DNA from: Verrucomicrobiia bacterium
GTDB taxonomy: Bacteria > Verrucomicrobiota > Verrucomicrobiia > JADLBR01 > JAIBCM01
Direction of reading: 5' to 3'
Length of the DNA: 64,000 nt
NCBI GenBank assembly: GCA_019694135.1
Contig: JAIBCM010000002.1
Span: 148,143 to 212,142 of the forward strand
This document shows, in pieces, positions 35,035 to 46,535 of this stretch; within the stretch, counting starts at the first letter, position 1, and each line of letters begins with the position of its first letter. A program made the position numbers and the translations under genes. The notes beneath the pieces were generated by a model that ran no database searches, had not been told where the DNA came from, and saw only the letters and a program-made list of their open reading frames with translations.

Positions 35035-35856
35035 ATGCTCATTTTAGCCGCTACTGAAGGTCACCACGAATTGCCGATGTCGGCAGTGGAGTTATTTCGT
35101 TTTGGACCTTTTGTTATTACAAACTCCATGATTCCTGCTTGGATCATTGCTATTGGGCTAATTATTTTTGCTCAAATCGCCATGCGTTCTCCTAGACTCG
35201 TGCCTAAAGGCGCTCAGAATTTTTTGGAGTGGATAGTAGAATCCATTTCTGGCTTGTTGGAAGGAGTGCTCGGAACGGAATGGGCGAGAAAAACATTATG
35301 GTTTTTTACTTCGATTTTTCTTTTTATCCTTTTTTCTAATTGGTTTGGTCTTTTTCCAGGTGTTGGAACCATTGGTCGAGGTCATGGTGATAATTGGTAT
35401 GATTTAATGATTACCCATCCTTTTATTCGTGGGGTAAATGCCGATGTGAATATGACCATGGCGATGGCTCTAGTATTTTTTGTTCTATGGACAGTATGGT
35501 CATTAAAGGCTAATGGAGTGGGAGGTTTTGTTCATCATATCTTTGGCTCTAAAGCGGATAATAAAGGATTAATTGGTATTATCATGATTGGAGTTTTTAT
35601 TTTTGTGGGTTTGATTGAAGTCATTTCTATCGCATTTCGTCCAGTGTCTTTAAGTTTTCGTCTTTTTGGTAATGTCTATGGCGGCGAATATATGTTGGAA
35701 TCGATGATGGCAATTAATAAGTGGTTAAGCTGGTTGATTCCTTTGCCTTTTTACTTTTTCGAATTGCTTGTGGGTTTGGTGCAAGCCTTGGTATTTTGTT
35801 TGTTGACTGCGGTGTTTACCGGCATGATGTGTCGTCATGAGGAGGGACATCATTAA
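35035..35856 (+). CDS. atpB: ATP synthase F0 subunit a
   Basis: Membrane stator forming the proton half-channels against the c-ring. 273 aa with about six membrane segments. The essential Arg is in SLSFRLFGNVYGGE, and the final helix LVGLVQALVFCLLTAVFTGMM is typical. It is first of the eight-gene atp operon; no atpI precedes it. An insertion rich in His/Asp (GRGHGDNWYD and GSKADNKG) extends the loops. Confidence 0.97.
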   Translation: MLILAATEGHHELPMSAVELFRFGPFVITNSMIPAWIIAIGLIIFAQIAMRSPRLVPKGAQNFLEWIVESISGLLEGVLGTEWARKTLWFFTSIFLFILFSNWFGLFPGVGTIGRGHGDNWYDLMITHPFIRGVNADVNMTMAMALVFFVLWTVWSLKANGVGGFVHHIFGSKADNKGLIGIIMIGVFIFVGLIEVISIAFRPVSLSFRLFGNVYGGEYMLESMMAINKWLSWLIPLPFYFFELLVGLVQALVFCLLTAVFTGMMCRHEEGHH

Positions 35857-35933
35857 AATAAAGATTTCGTTAATCGGATCGTGCTTCGCGTGCGAGGATT
35901 AACAAAAAAAACTAAAGTAATGAAAGGAAAGAT

Positions 35934-36137
35934 ATGTTCGTAGCAGAAATTGTAGGTAGTATTCATGTAGGTTTGGCTGCCATTGGCTCCGCCTTGGGCG
36001 TGGGCATCATTGGATCGAAAGCTGCAGAAGCAGTGGGTCGTAATCCAGGCGCTGCCACACCTATTTTGGTGCAATCCATTTTAGCGATGGCGTTAGCAGA
36101 AGGTATTATCTTCTTCGCTATCTTCCTCGCGAAATAA
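35934..36137 (+). CDS. atpE: ATP synthase F0 subunit c
   Basis: A 67-aa hairpin proteolipid of the rotor ring. Helix 1 is GLAAIGSALGVGIIGSKAAE, then the polar loop AVGRNPGA, then helix 2 with the ion-binding Glu in ILAMALAEGIIFFAIF. Sodium-binding rings usually have a Gln in helix 1 and Ser/Thr after the Glu. Here Ile and Gly take those places, so proton coupling is expected. An AAAGGA sequence precedes the start. Confidence 0.96.
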   Translation: MFVAEIVGSIHVGLAAIGSALGVGIIGSKAAEAVGRNPGAATPILVQSILAMALAEGIIFFAIFLAK

Positions 36138-36194
36138 ATTTAAAGTCTTGTGTGCGATTTGTATAAAATCGCACCAAGACATGGAAAGAAAACA

Positions 36195-36749
36195 ATGACT
36201 TCATGGTTTTTTTTAGGAGCAATTGAAGCTGCCACTTCGGATAGCTTAGTTGGTGAAATTGCCAACCGAGTGGGCGTAAGTGGACCGAAACTTCTTTCGC
36301 AAATTATTCTTTTTGTTCTTCTGGCTTACGCTTTGAAACGTTTTGCCTTTAATCCCATTCAAAAAGTATTGGATGAACGACGACAAAAAATTGCGGAGAG
36401 CTTGGAAAATGCTGAACGCATTAAATTAGAATTGGCTGAAGCCGATCGCACACGTGCGGATGTGATTGCTAAGGCCCATCAGCAAGCCACTGAGATGATT
36501 GAAGAAGCCCAAAAATCATCAGTAATTCTTGGCGAGCGCAAATTGCAGGAAGCCGTAGCTCAAGCCGAAGCTCTCATAAAAAAAGCGCAAGAAGCTGTTT
36601 CATTGGAGCGCCAACAAATGATGGCGGAGTTAAAGCGCGAAATTGGTCGTTTAGTCATTGAAACCACTTCAAAAGTTAGTGGCAAAGTGCTTTCAGCAGA
36701 CGATCAACGTCGCTTAAACGAAGAAACCTTAAAAGAATTAGCCGCTTAA
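36195..36749 (+). CDS. atpF: ATP synthase F0 subunit b
   Basis: Peripheral stalk subunit. The ATG at 36195 (after GGAAAG) gives a 184-aa protein with an N-terminal membrane region (LLSQIILFVLLAYALKRFAF), FNPIQKVLDERRQKIAESLENAERIK and a long charged helix, the usual b-subunit plan. An upstream in-frame start at 36150 would add 15 residues with no homology. A stretch before the membrane helix (about 25 residues, EAATSDSLVGEIANRVGVSG) is longer than in E. coli. Confidence 0.94.
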   Translation: MTSWFFLGAIEAATSDSLVGEIANRVGVSGPKLLSQIILFVLLAYALKRFAFNPIQKVLDERRQKIAESLENAERIKLELAEADRTRADVIAKAHQQATEMIEEAQKSSVILGERKLQEAVAQAEALIKKAQEAVSLERQQMMAELKREIGRLVIETTSKVSGKVLSADDQRRLNEETLKELAA

Positions 36750-36764
36750 GAAACTAAAAGAATT

Positions 36765-37160
36765 ATGAAACTCAGCAGTGAATCCCGACAGTTAGCAAAA
36801 TCGCTGCTGACTTTCTGTCGAGCTGGCGAAGGGAGGGTGGATGACTCTCGTGTGCGTTTGGCTGTGGAGAAGATTTTAAAAGAAAAACCTCGCCAGTATT
36901 TGGCGGTGTTGACGCGATTTAAAAAATTAATTGCATTGGAGTTAGCTAAGCGTGCTGTGACTGTGCAAAGTGCGGTGCCTTTGGAATCAGATCAACAACA
37001 AAATGTAATGAATTTTTTAGAAGGCCGCTATGGAAAGGGATTGAGCGCTGCTTTCGAAGTGAAACCAGAATTACACGGAGGGCTATTGATTAAAGTGGGA
37101 TCCGACGTGTGGGATGGTTCGATTAAAAATCGTCTCGAGCGACTTAAAGCAATGTATTAG
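36765..37160 (+). CDS. atpH: ATP synthase F1 subunit delta, short form
   Basis: Links the b-stalk to the top of F1. Only 131 aa against about 175-180 in most bacteria. The C-terminal part is well conserved (VKPELHGGLLIKVGSDVWDGSIKNRLERLK), while the N-terminal helical domain is reduced to a stub (residues 1-60). The position between atpF and atpA and the C-terminal signature make the identity safe. The start ATG at 36765 has no longer in-frame alternative that recovers the missing domain. Confidence 0.9.
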   Translation: MKLSSESRQLAKSLLTFCRAGEGRVDDSRVRLAVEKILKEKPRQYLAVLTRFKKLIALELAKRAVTVQSAVPLESDQQQNVMNFLEGRYGKGLSAAFEVKPELHGGLLIKVGSDVWDGSIKNRLERLKAMY

Positions 37161-37181
37161 AGTTAAAAGAAAGATAAATTT

Positions 37182-38714
37182 ATGAGCAGTATTTTACAGG
37201 AATTAGAATCAACAATTTCAGGACTAAAAACTGAAGTCAATCGATCAAACGTCGGCATTGTTCGCGAAGTGGGTGATGGCGTGGTGAAGGTTGAGGGTTT
37301 AACCGATGTCCGGCTTAATGAAATGATTGAATTTTCCAATGGATTATTTGGTTTGGCGTTGAATCTCGAAGAAACCGAAGTGGGTGGCATTTTATTAGGT
37401 GACGACATGGGAATTAAAGAAGGTGATGAATGCAAAACGACAGGTCGTTTGTTGCAGGTGCCTGTTGGAAAGGGTTTGCTAGGACGCGTAGTCAATGCGT
37501 TGGGTCAACCTTTGGATGGCAAAGGGCCAATTGCTTCGGAAACGTTTTATCCTGTAGAAAAAATTGCGCCTGGCATTATCAAAAGACGTTCTGTTTCACA
37601 GCCGGTGCAAACAGGAATTATGCCAATTGATGCGATGATTCCGATCGGTCGCGGACAGCGCGAGTTGATTATCGGCGATCGCGCTACAGGTAAGACAACG
37701 ATTGCGATTGATACGATGATTAATCAAGCCCGCATTAATAAAGCCAATGAAGGAAAGCCTGGTTTTCGTCCGCTTTATTCCATTTATGTGGCAGTGGGTC
37801 AGAAAAATTCCAATATTGCGCGAGTATTAAACGTGTTGGAAGAAGCTGGCGCTATGCCTTACACAATTGTCATTTCAGCGCCTGCTTCCGAATCGGTGGC
37901 AAACCAATATCTGGCTCCTTTTTCCGGTGCGGCAATGGGCGAATGGTTTATGGATAATGGCATGGATGCGTTGATTGTGTTTGACGATCTTTCCAAACAT
38001 GCTGTGGCTTATCGTCAGATTTCGTTGGTGTTGAAACGGCCTTCCGGTCGCGAAGCTTATCCAGGTGATGTGTTTTATTTGCATAGTCGCTTGTTGGAGC
38101 GTTCCGCGCGTTTGAATGAAAAAAATGGTGATGGTTCTTTAACTGCATTGCCGATTATTGAAACTCAAGCGGGTGACGTTTCGGCTTACATTCCGACCAA
38201 CGTAATTTCCATTACGGACGGTCAGATTTATTTAGAAACCGACCTCTTTTATCAAGGTGTGCGACCTGCGATTTCTGTGGGTCTTTCCGTGTCGCGTGTG
38301 GGTTCTGCTGCACAGATTAAAGCGATGAAACAAGTCGCGGGAAAAATTAAAGGCGAGCTAGCTCAGTTCCGTGAATTGGCAGCATTTGCTCAATTTGGTT
38401 CCGATTTGGATGCTGGGACAAAAGCAAAATTGGATCGTGGTGCGCGAATTGTTGAGTTATTCAAACAACCGCAATACAACCCCATCCCCACGGAAGTTCA
38501 AGTGGCTATTATGTTCGCGATACAAAATAATTTCTTGGATGATGTGCCGGTCGATAAAGTGAAGGATTTTCAAAATCGTTTATCGGAATATTTTACCACG
38601 CGCAAAACTGAGCTATTGCAATCCATTGCTCAAAAACAGGCAATTGATGATTCGCTTTCGGCGGAATTAAAACAAGCCATTGCTACGTTTAAAGAAACTT
38701 ATCAAGCTAGCTAG
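37182..38714 (+). CDS. atpA: ATP synthase F1 subunit alpha
   Basis: Non-catalytic nucleotide-binding subunit of F1, 510 aa. Walker A is [13 protein letters not shown] and Walker B is [12 protein letters not shown]; the family signature [16 protein letters not shown] is present. The beta-barrel N-terminus ([14 protein letters not shown]) and the C-terminal helical bundle are complete. atpG follows after 3 bp. Confidence 0.99.
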   Translation: MSSILQELESTISGLKTEVNRSNVGIVREVGDGVVKVEGLTDVRLNEMIEFSNGLFGLALNLEETEVGGILLGDDMGIKEGDECKTTGRLLQVPVGKGLLGRVVNALGQPLDGKGPIASETFYPVEKIAPGIIKRRSVSQPVQTGIMPIDAMIPIGRGQRELIIGDRATGKTTIAIDTMINQARINKANEGKPGFRPLYSIYVAVGQKNSNIARVLNVLEEAGAMPYTIVISAPASESVANQYLAPFSGAAMGEWFMDNGMDALIVFDDLSKHAVAYRQISLVLKRPSGREAYPGDVFYLHSRLLERSARLNEKNGDGSLTALPIIETQAGDVSAYIPTNVISITDGQIYLETDLFYQGVRPAISVGLSVSRVGSAAQIKAMKQVAGKIKGELAQFRELAAFAQFGSDLDAGTKAKLDRGARIVELFKQPQYNPIPTEVQVAIMFAIQNNFLDDVPVDKVKDFQNRLSEYFTTRKTELLQSIAQKQAIDDSLSAELKQAIATFKETYQAS

Positions 38715-38717
38715 TTC

Positions 38718-41032
<2,315 letters not shown>

Positions 41033-41046
41033 TTTTCTTTTAAACT

Positions 41047-41457
41047 ATGAGCCAATTAACTTTGAAAATTGTAACTCCCGAAGGGAATGCTTATTCCGAT
41101 CAAGTGAACTATGTCACTTTACCGGGGCAAGAGGGAGAATTAGGGATTTTTCCTAAACATGTTCCTTTAATGACTCGTTTGAAAGCGGGAGAAGTTCATG
41201 TGCGTAAAGAGAATGAAGAAGTTTATTTAGCAATTGGCGAAGGCTTTGCGGAAATCACTAGCGAGCAGGTTGCGATTTTAACCGATAGCGCTTTAACTGA
41301 AGCAGAGATCGACGAGGATGCCGTGGAAAAAGCTATCGCGCGCGCTAAGGAAGCGTTATCTGAAAAATTGTCTTCTGAGGAAATTGCGACAACTGAAGCG
41401 TTAATTAGTCGATCACTCGCCCAACTCAAACTTAAGCGTCGTCGTCGTGGAGGCTAA
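41047..41457 (+). CDS. atpC: ATP synthase F1 subunit epsilon
   Basis: Rotor-tip subunit and inhibitor of ATP hydrolysis, 136 aa. The N-terminal beta-sandwich has the hallmark LPGQEGELGIFPKHVPLMTRLKAGEV and the C-terminus is a two-helix hairpin with AIARAKEALSEKLSSEE. It is the last gene of the operon, 14 bp after atpD. The DUF4915 gene follows 9 bp later and may be read through. Confidence 0.97.
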   Translation: MSQLTLKIVTPEGNAYSDQVNYVTLPGQEGELGIFPKHVPLMTRLKAGEVHVRKENEEVYLAIGEGFAEITSEQVAILTDSALTEAEIDEDAVEKAIARAKEALSEKLSSEEIATTEALISRSLAQLKLKRRRRGG

Positions 41458-41466
41458 CAGATATCC

Positions 41467-42537
41467 ATGACGGAAGAAAAAATTCAAGCGCCTGAGACGC
41501 CGCGTTTGGAGTTTTTGGCATCGCGTCAGTTTAATAGCTGGTTATATGAACAACGCATCAGCTTAGCGTTTACCACTTATCAAACGGGCAAACTTTTTTT
41601 TGTTGGTTTACAACCGAATGGTCAACTATCCATCTTTGAGAGAACGTTTAATCGATGCATGGGTTTGTGGGCTGATCCAGGGACCCAAACATTATGGATG
41701 AGTACGCTTTATCAACTGTGGCGTTTTGAAAATTTTTTACCGGCGGGACAGATGGCGAATGGCTACGATCGTATGTACGTTCCCAAACTTGCTTATACCA
41801 CGGGCGATTTAGATATTCATGATATCGTAGTGGAAGAAAATGGCCGTTTACTTTTTGTTAACACATTATTTGGTTGTGTGGCAACATTAAATGAGGCACA
41901 TAGTTTTAATAAGATTTGGGAGGCGCCTTTTTTGAGTAAGTTGGCAGCGGAAGATCGGTGTCATTTGAATGGATTAGCTTTGGAAAATGGGGTGGCGCGC
42001 TATACAACTGCGGTTAGCCAAAGCGATGTAGTGGACGGTTGGCGAGAGCATCGACGTGATGGAGGTTGTGTGATGGACATGGCAACCGATCAGGTCATTG
42101 CGACTGGGCTTTCCATGCCGCACTCTCCTCGCGTTTATCAGGATAAACTTTGGGTATTAAATTCTGGCACAGGCGATTTAGGTTATGTTGATCGCTCCAG
42201 TGGCGCTTTTACATCCACAACTTTTTGCCCGGGTTATCCTCGCGGACTGGCATTTCATGATCATTACGCCATTGTGGGTTTGTCTAAACTGCGACAAAAT
42301 AAAACTTTTGAAGGGTTGGTATTGCAGGAAAATTTGGCGGCTAAAAAAACAGAAGCCCGTTGTGGGTTGCAAATCATCGATTTGCAAACGGGTGATGTGG
42401 TGCATTGGTTGCGGATTGAAGGTATCGTGGAGGAGCTTTACGATGTTGTTGTGCTTTCAGGTGTTATGCGGCCGATGGCTATAGGGCTAAAAACGGATGA
42501 AATTCGCCGTATTTTATCACTGCCAAGTTTAGAGTAA
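41467..42537 (+). CDS. DUF4915 / TIGR03032-type protein
   Basis: A 356-aa protein matching the conserved family TIGR03032 (DUF4915), a beta-propeller-like protein of unknown function. Segments such as CMGLWADPGTQTLWMSTLYQLWRFEN, YTTGDLDIHDIVVE, RCHLNGLALENG, GLSMPHSPRVYQDKLWVLNSGTGDLGYVD and CPGYPRGLAF are the family's repeating strands. It has no signal peptide. Members are often near glycosyltransferase or TPR genes; here the gene trails the atp operon by 9 bp, which may only be read-through. Confidence 0.85.
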   Translation: MTEEKIQAPETPRLEFLASRQFNSWLYEQRISLAFTTYQTGKLFFVGLQPNGQLSIFERTFNRCMGLWADPGTQTLWMSTLYQLWRFENFLPAGQMANGYDRMYVPKLAYTTGDLDIHDIVVEENGRLLFVNTLFGCVATLNEAHSFNKIWEAPFLSKLAAEDRCHLNGLALENGVARYTTAVSQSDVVDGWREHRRDGGCVMDMATDQVIATGLSMPHSPRVYQDKLWVLNSGTGDLGYVDRSSGAFTSTTFCPGYPRGLAFHDHYAIVGLSKLRQNKTFEGLVLQENLAAKKTEARCGLQIIDLQTGDVVHWLRIEGIVEELYDVVVLSGVMRPMAIGLKTDEIRRILSLPSLE

Positions 42538-42550
42538 ATTATTCTTAAAA

Positions 42551-43657
42551 TTAATAATCGTTAATGCGATTGATAAGTTGTCGGAATCGACCAAAAGCTC
42601 TTCGATTAAATGGAAAAGTAAGGCGAGGCAATGTTAGGATTTCAGGTTCATTGGCTTCATCTGCGTAAGCTTCACAACTACGAATTTTACCATTAAAAAT
42701 GATATCTTTAAATTCGTCATTGAGTTTTGCAATTTCTGCTTCAGGAATTACTCTTTGCATGCGAATGACGAGATCATCTTTGACGAAACGATAGGAGTGG
42801 AAATTTTTGTAAAAATGGCAAATTTCTTCACGCGCTTCTTCGAGTGAATCGGTCACTTTAAAAAGATGAAAATCTTCTTTTGAGATTAATCCATTATGAA
42901 GCAAATGATCACTGATGTAGTGAACAAACGCTGACCAAAAATTGCCACCCGTGGCATCGACGAATAGCAGGGGGACAATGCGAGCCTTACCGGTTTGGAT
43001 GAGGGTTAAGGTTTCGAAGGCTTCGTCCATGGTTCCAAAACCGCCGGGAAAACAAACAACGGCATGGGATTCTTTGACGAAAGTTAATTTTCGAGTGAAG
43101 AAATATTTGAACGTAACGAGTTTGGGATCGTTTTGGATGGTTTCGTTGGCTTCTTGTTCAAAGGGAAGAATAATATTTAATCCAAAGCTTTTTTCGCGTC
43201 CGGCGCCAATTTGAGCGGCGCCCATGATGCCTTCACCACCTCCGGTGACGACCATGTAATCGGATTTCACCATCATTTGGCCGAATTGTTTTGCTGCAAT
43301 ATATTCTTGTCTTTCAGAGCGAGTGCGGGCGGAACCGAAAACGGCAACTTTTTTGGTATCGCGATATTGGGAGAAAACACGATCGGCAACGCGCATTTCG
43401 GTTAGGGCGCGTGAGATTAATTTCAAATCGCCACGCTGCGGCTTATTTTTACCAAGTTTAATAGCGTTTGCGATTATTTCACGATAAAATTCATTAGGCT
43501 CTTCGAGATTGGCGGCTTTTAGTAGCTGAGTAATGGCCTCGTCGATGGCGGAATCCCCCATGAAGCCGCGAGGTCTTCGGTGTTGCACGGTTGCAAACAC
43601 TTTATCTTCGGCTTCTGGAAAAGTTGGTGATGAATTTGATTTTTTATTTTGCATCAT
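42551..43657 (-). CDS. LOG-family protein (TIGR00730-like), long form
   Basis: A Rossmann-fold nucleotide-binding protein with the LOG motifs TGGGEGIMGAAQIGA and PGGFGTMDEAFE, as in cytokinin-activating phosphoribohydrolases and PpnN. At about 368 aa it is much longer than the 180-residue LOG core. It has a helical N-terminal region of about 110 residues and a C-terminal extension of about 90 residues (FKDIIFNGKIRSCEAYADEANEPE). A nucleotide 5'-monophosphate nucleosidase role is plausible. The ATG at 43657 is preferred over an upstream TTG (43675). It is divergent from the HMT/MTHFR gene. Confidence 0.85.
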   Translation of the reverse strand: MMQNKKSNSSPTFPEAEDKVFATVQHRRPRGFMGDSAIDEAITQLLKAANLEEPNEFYREIIANAIKLGKNKPQRGDLKLISRALTEMRVADRVFSQYRDTKKVAVFGSARTRSERQEYIAAKQFGQMMVKSDYMVVTGGGEGIMGAAQIGAGREKSFGLNIILPFEQEANETIQNDPKLVTFKYFFTRKLTFVKESHAVVCFPGGFGTMDEAFETLTLIQTGKARIVPLLFVDATGGNFWSAFVHYISDHLLHNGLISKEDFHLFKVTDSLEEAREEICHFYKNFHSYRFVKDDLVIRMQRVIPEAEIAKLNDEFKDIIFNGKIRSCEAYADEANEPEILTLPRLTFPFNRRAFGRFRQLINRINDY

Positions 43658-43686
43658 GCCAATAGTTTCGCACAATTACCTTTACT

Positions 43687-45528
43687 GTGGCAAATCTTTT
43701 AAATGTTTTAGATGAAAAAATAATAGTGGGCGACGGGGCTATGGGCACGCTGTTGCAAAGTCGGGGTGTACCGATTTCGGCTTGTTTGGAGGAGTTGAAT
43801 ATTTCACAGCCTGAAATGGTTCAGCGAGTGCACGAGGATTATTTAGCAGCTGGCGCGCAGTTGATTGAGACAAATACTTTTGCAGCGAATCGTCCCCACC
43901 TGACGCGCTACGGATTAGAAAATCAAGTGGCTGAAATTAATTGGAAAGCGGTTCAGCTGGCTAAAGCAGCTGCTAAATCGCAGGACGTTTTTGTAGTGGG
44001 ATCGGTGGGGCCTTTGGCTTTGCGAGCGGCTACGGATGAAGGGTGGACGATATCGGATCGCGAAACTTGGTATCGTGAACAGATCGGGGCGCTTTTGGAT
44101 GGGGGAGTGCATGCGATTTTTTTAGAAACGTTTTCAGATTTGGAGGAGATCCGGCGAGCGTTGTATGTGTTTCGAAGTTTGGATAGTCGACCTGTTTTAT
44201 GTTCTTTGGCTTGTTCGGAGGATGGTCATTTGGCAGGTGGCGAAACGGTGTGGGAAGCGTTTCAAATTTTGAAAGAGGAAGGGGCAACGTTGCTGGGTCT
44301 GAATGCGACGTTGGGGCCGCGTGCGATGACGCATTTATTTGAAAATTTGCCTTTGGATGCGGATGTGTCTTATGCGGCATTTCCTAATGCGGGTAAGCCT
44401 AAGTTTTTGGAAGGGCATTATCTTTTTTATGCGGAACCTGATTATTTCGCTTCGGTTGCGAAAGAGTTGGTGCAGGAAGGGGTGCGATTGATTGGAGGAT
44501 GTATTGGCACGGAACCAGCCCATATTGCGGCGGTAGCGGAAGCGGTTAAGGGGTTGCAGCCGGTTAAGATTAAGAAAGTTGTTCCAGCTAAGATTCAGGT
44601 TCAAGAAGCTGAATCAAAAATGGAAAGAGAAAAATCTTCCACGTTGGTTGATCTTTATCGCAAGCAAACCACGGTTATTGTGGAGTTGGACACACCGAAG
44701 TCGTTGGTAATGAAAAAATTTTTGGCAGGCGCGCAGGCCTTGCATGAGGCGGGAGCTGATGCGGTGACGCTAGCGGATAATTCTTTGGCTATTTTGCGAG
44801 TAGGCAATTCTGCAGCGGGAGTTTTGTTGCAAGAAAAAGGCGTCCGGCCTTTGCTGCATCTTTCTTGTCGTGATCGTAATGTTTTGGGTTTGGAATCGGA
44901 GGTGTTGGGTTGGTCGGTTTTGGGATTGGATCATGTGTTGGCGATTACGGGCGATCCGGCAAAGGGTGGAGATCATCCTGGTGCGAGCAGTGTGTATGAT
45001 GTGAACTCGGTGGGATTGATTAAAATTTTGGCACAGATGAATGAAGGGAAAAATTCTGTAGGGCGTGATCTTAAAGAGAAAACTTGCTTTGTGATTGGAT
45101 GCAGTTTTAATCCTAATGCGAAAAATTTTGATTCGCAGATCAAGAAATTGGAGTCGAAATTAAAAGCGGGTGCTACTTATGTAATGACGCAACCTGTTTT
45201 TGATTTGGCTTTAGTGAAAAAAACTTATGAAGCAACTCGTGCGTTTGGTGTGCCTGTGTTTGTGGGGGCAATGCCATTAATTGGATCACGTAATGCGGAA
45301 TTTTTGCATAATGAAGTTCCAGGAATTGTGCTTACGGATGAAGTTCGTGAACGGATGAGGGGCAAGGAAGGGAGTGAGGGAGAAAAAGAGGGGTTGAAGA
45401 TTGCGGCTGAAATTCAGGCTGAAATTTTAAATTATTTTTCTGGAATTTATTTAATTACGCCTTTGTTGCGTTATGAAATGAGTTTGGCTTTAATGAGTTT
45501 AATTCCTAAAAAAAATTCCCCTGCTTAA
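43687..45528 (+). CDS. Homocysteine S-methyltransferase/methylenetetrahydrofolate reductase fusion with altered zinc site
   Basis: A 613-aa YitJ-type fusion with a GTG start. Residues 1-295 form a homocysteine methyltransferase barrel: GDGAMGTLLQ, ETNTFAANR and PNAGKP are conserved. Two of the three zinc-binding cysteines are absent. GLN-Cys has become GLN-Ala (Ala207) and GGCC has become GGCI (Cys272 kept, Ile273). Residues about 320-600 form an MTHFR domain with LHLSCRDRN, AITGDPAKGGDHPGA, SVYDVNSVGL and TQPVFD. The reductase should make 5-methyl-THF. Methyl transfer to homocysteine by the usual Zn-thiolate route looks impaired. Zn-ligand roles are family knowledge and the loss is read directly. 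Confidence 0.88.
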   Translation: MANLLNVLDEKIIVGDGAMGTLLQSRGVPISACLEELNISQPEMVQRVHEDYLAAGAQLIETNTFAANRPHLTRYGLENQVAEINWKAVQLAKAAAKSQDVFVVGSVGPLALRAATDEGWTISDRETWYREQIGALLDGGVHAIFLETFSDLEEIRRALYVFRSLDSRPVLCSLACSEDGHLAGGETVWEAFQILKEEGATLLGLNATLGPRAMTHLFENLPLDADVSYAAFPNAGKPKFLEGHYLFYAEPDYFASVAKELVQEGVRLIGGCIGTEPAHIAAVAEAVKGLQPVKIKKVVPAKIQVQEAESKMEREKSSTLVDLYRKQTTVIVELDTPKSLVMKKFLAGAQALHEAGADAVTLADNSLAILRVGNSAAGVLLQEKGVRPLLHLSCRDRNVLGLESEVLGWSVLGLDHVLAITGDPAKGGDHPGASSVYDVNSVGLIKILAQMNEGKNSVGRDLKEKTCFVIGCSFNPNAKNFDSQIKKLESKLKAGATYVMTQPVFDLALVKKTYEATRAFGVPVFVGAMPLIGSRNAEFLHNEVPGIVLTDEVRERMRGKEGSEGEKEGLKIAAEIQAEILNYFSGIYLITPLLRYEMSLALMSLIPKKNSPA

Positions 45529-45582
45529 AGATTACTTTTTTGGCTTTATTATTTTAAAAAGTCTGTTCAAAATAGCAGTTAC

Positions 45583-46530
45583 ATGATTAAACCGCCGCCA
45601 AGCGAGAGTGATAATCCTATCAAAATCTATTTAAGAGAGATAGGGGAAGTGCCTTTAATTTCTGTCCAAGAGGAATTAAGACTGGCCGAATTAATACAAA
45701 ATGGGATGGCTGCAGAGAAAGAATTGTGTGAATTAGACAAAAAAGGAAATCATAATTTCTCTGATGAAGAAAAAGCTATTAAGAAAAATTTAGAAGAGGT
45801 AGTAGAAAAAGGTCAGGCGGCTCGTCAACAGATGATAAAATCCAATCTGCGTTTGGTGGTGAAAATCGCTCAAGATTATTCCAATTATGGGTTGCCACTT
45901 TTAGATTTAATTTCTGAAGGAAATATTGGTTTGATGAAGGCAGTGGAGCGCTTTGAGCCGACGCATGGCGCGAAATTGAGTACTTATGCTGCGTGGTGGA
46001 TCAAGCAAGCTGTGAAGCGAGCTTTAGCAAATCAAGGTAAAACCATTCGTTTACCTGTTCATATAACAGACAAAATTTCTAAATTGCGCCGTTTAAGCTC
46101 TCAATTAACCGAGGAATTTGGTCGTGAACCGACTGATGAAGAACTTGCTGAAGAGTTGAGGGTTTCGCCAAGCAAAATAGCGGAATGGCGAAATATTGGT
46201 ATTCGTCCTGCTTCTTTGAATGCCATGATGGGAGAAGATGAGGATGGGCTAGAGTTTGGGGAAGTGGTAAGTGACGAAGCGATGCGTTCTCCAGATGAGT
46301 TAATTGGAGACGAAGATTTAACACAGGAAATGTTAAAATGCTTAGAGGTGTTGGAGCCTAGAGAAAGAGAAATTTTAGCTTGTCGCTACGGCTTAGATGG
46401 CGAAACGCCACTTACGTTAGAAGAAGTGGGTGAAAAATTTCAGGTGACGCGAGAACGCATTCGCCAACTTCAAAAAGTAAGTCTTAATAAATTAAAACGC
46501 GCTTTAGATAAAAAAGATCGCGTTCGATAA
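45583..46530 (+). CDS. RNA polymerase sigma factor, sigma-70 group (RpoD/RpoS-like)
   Basis: A 315-aa sigma factor. Region 1.2 is DNPIKIYLREIGEVPLIS, region 2 has NLRLVVKIAQDYSNYGLPLLDLISEGNIGLMKAVERFEP and the -10 recognition helix STYAAWWIKQAVKRAL, region 3 follows, and region 4 has the helix-turn-helix LTLEEVGEKFQVTRERIRQLQ. It lacks region 1.1, so it is either a short primary sigma or a group 2 (stationary/stress) factor. An acidic insertion of about 35 residues separates regions 1.2 and 2.1. It is convergent with gyrA (5 bp between stops). Confidence 0.93.
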   Translation: MIKPPPSESDNPIKIYLREIGEVPLISVQEELRLAELIQNGMAAEKELCELDKKGNHNFSDEEKAIKKNLEEVVEKGQAARQQMIKSNLRLVVKIAQDYSNYGLPLLDLISEGNIGLMKAVERFEPTHGAKLSTYAAWWIKQAVKRALANQGKTIRLPVHITDKISKLRRLSSQLTEEFGREPTDEELAEELRVSPSKIAEWRNIGIRPASLNAMMGEDEDGLEFGEVVSDEAMRSPDELIGDEDLTQEMLKCLEVLEPREREILACRYGLDGETPLTLEEVGEKFQVTRERIRQLQKVSLNKLKRALDKKDRVR

Positions 46531-46535
46531 AGTTT

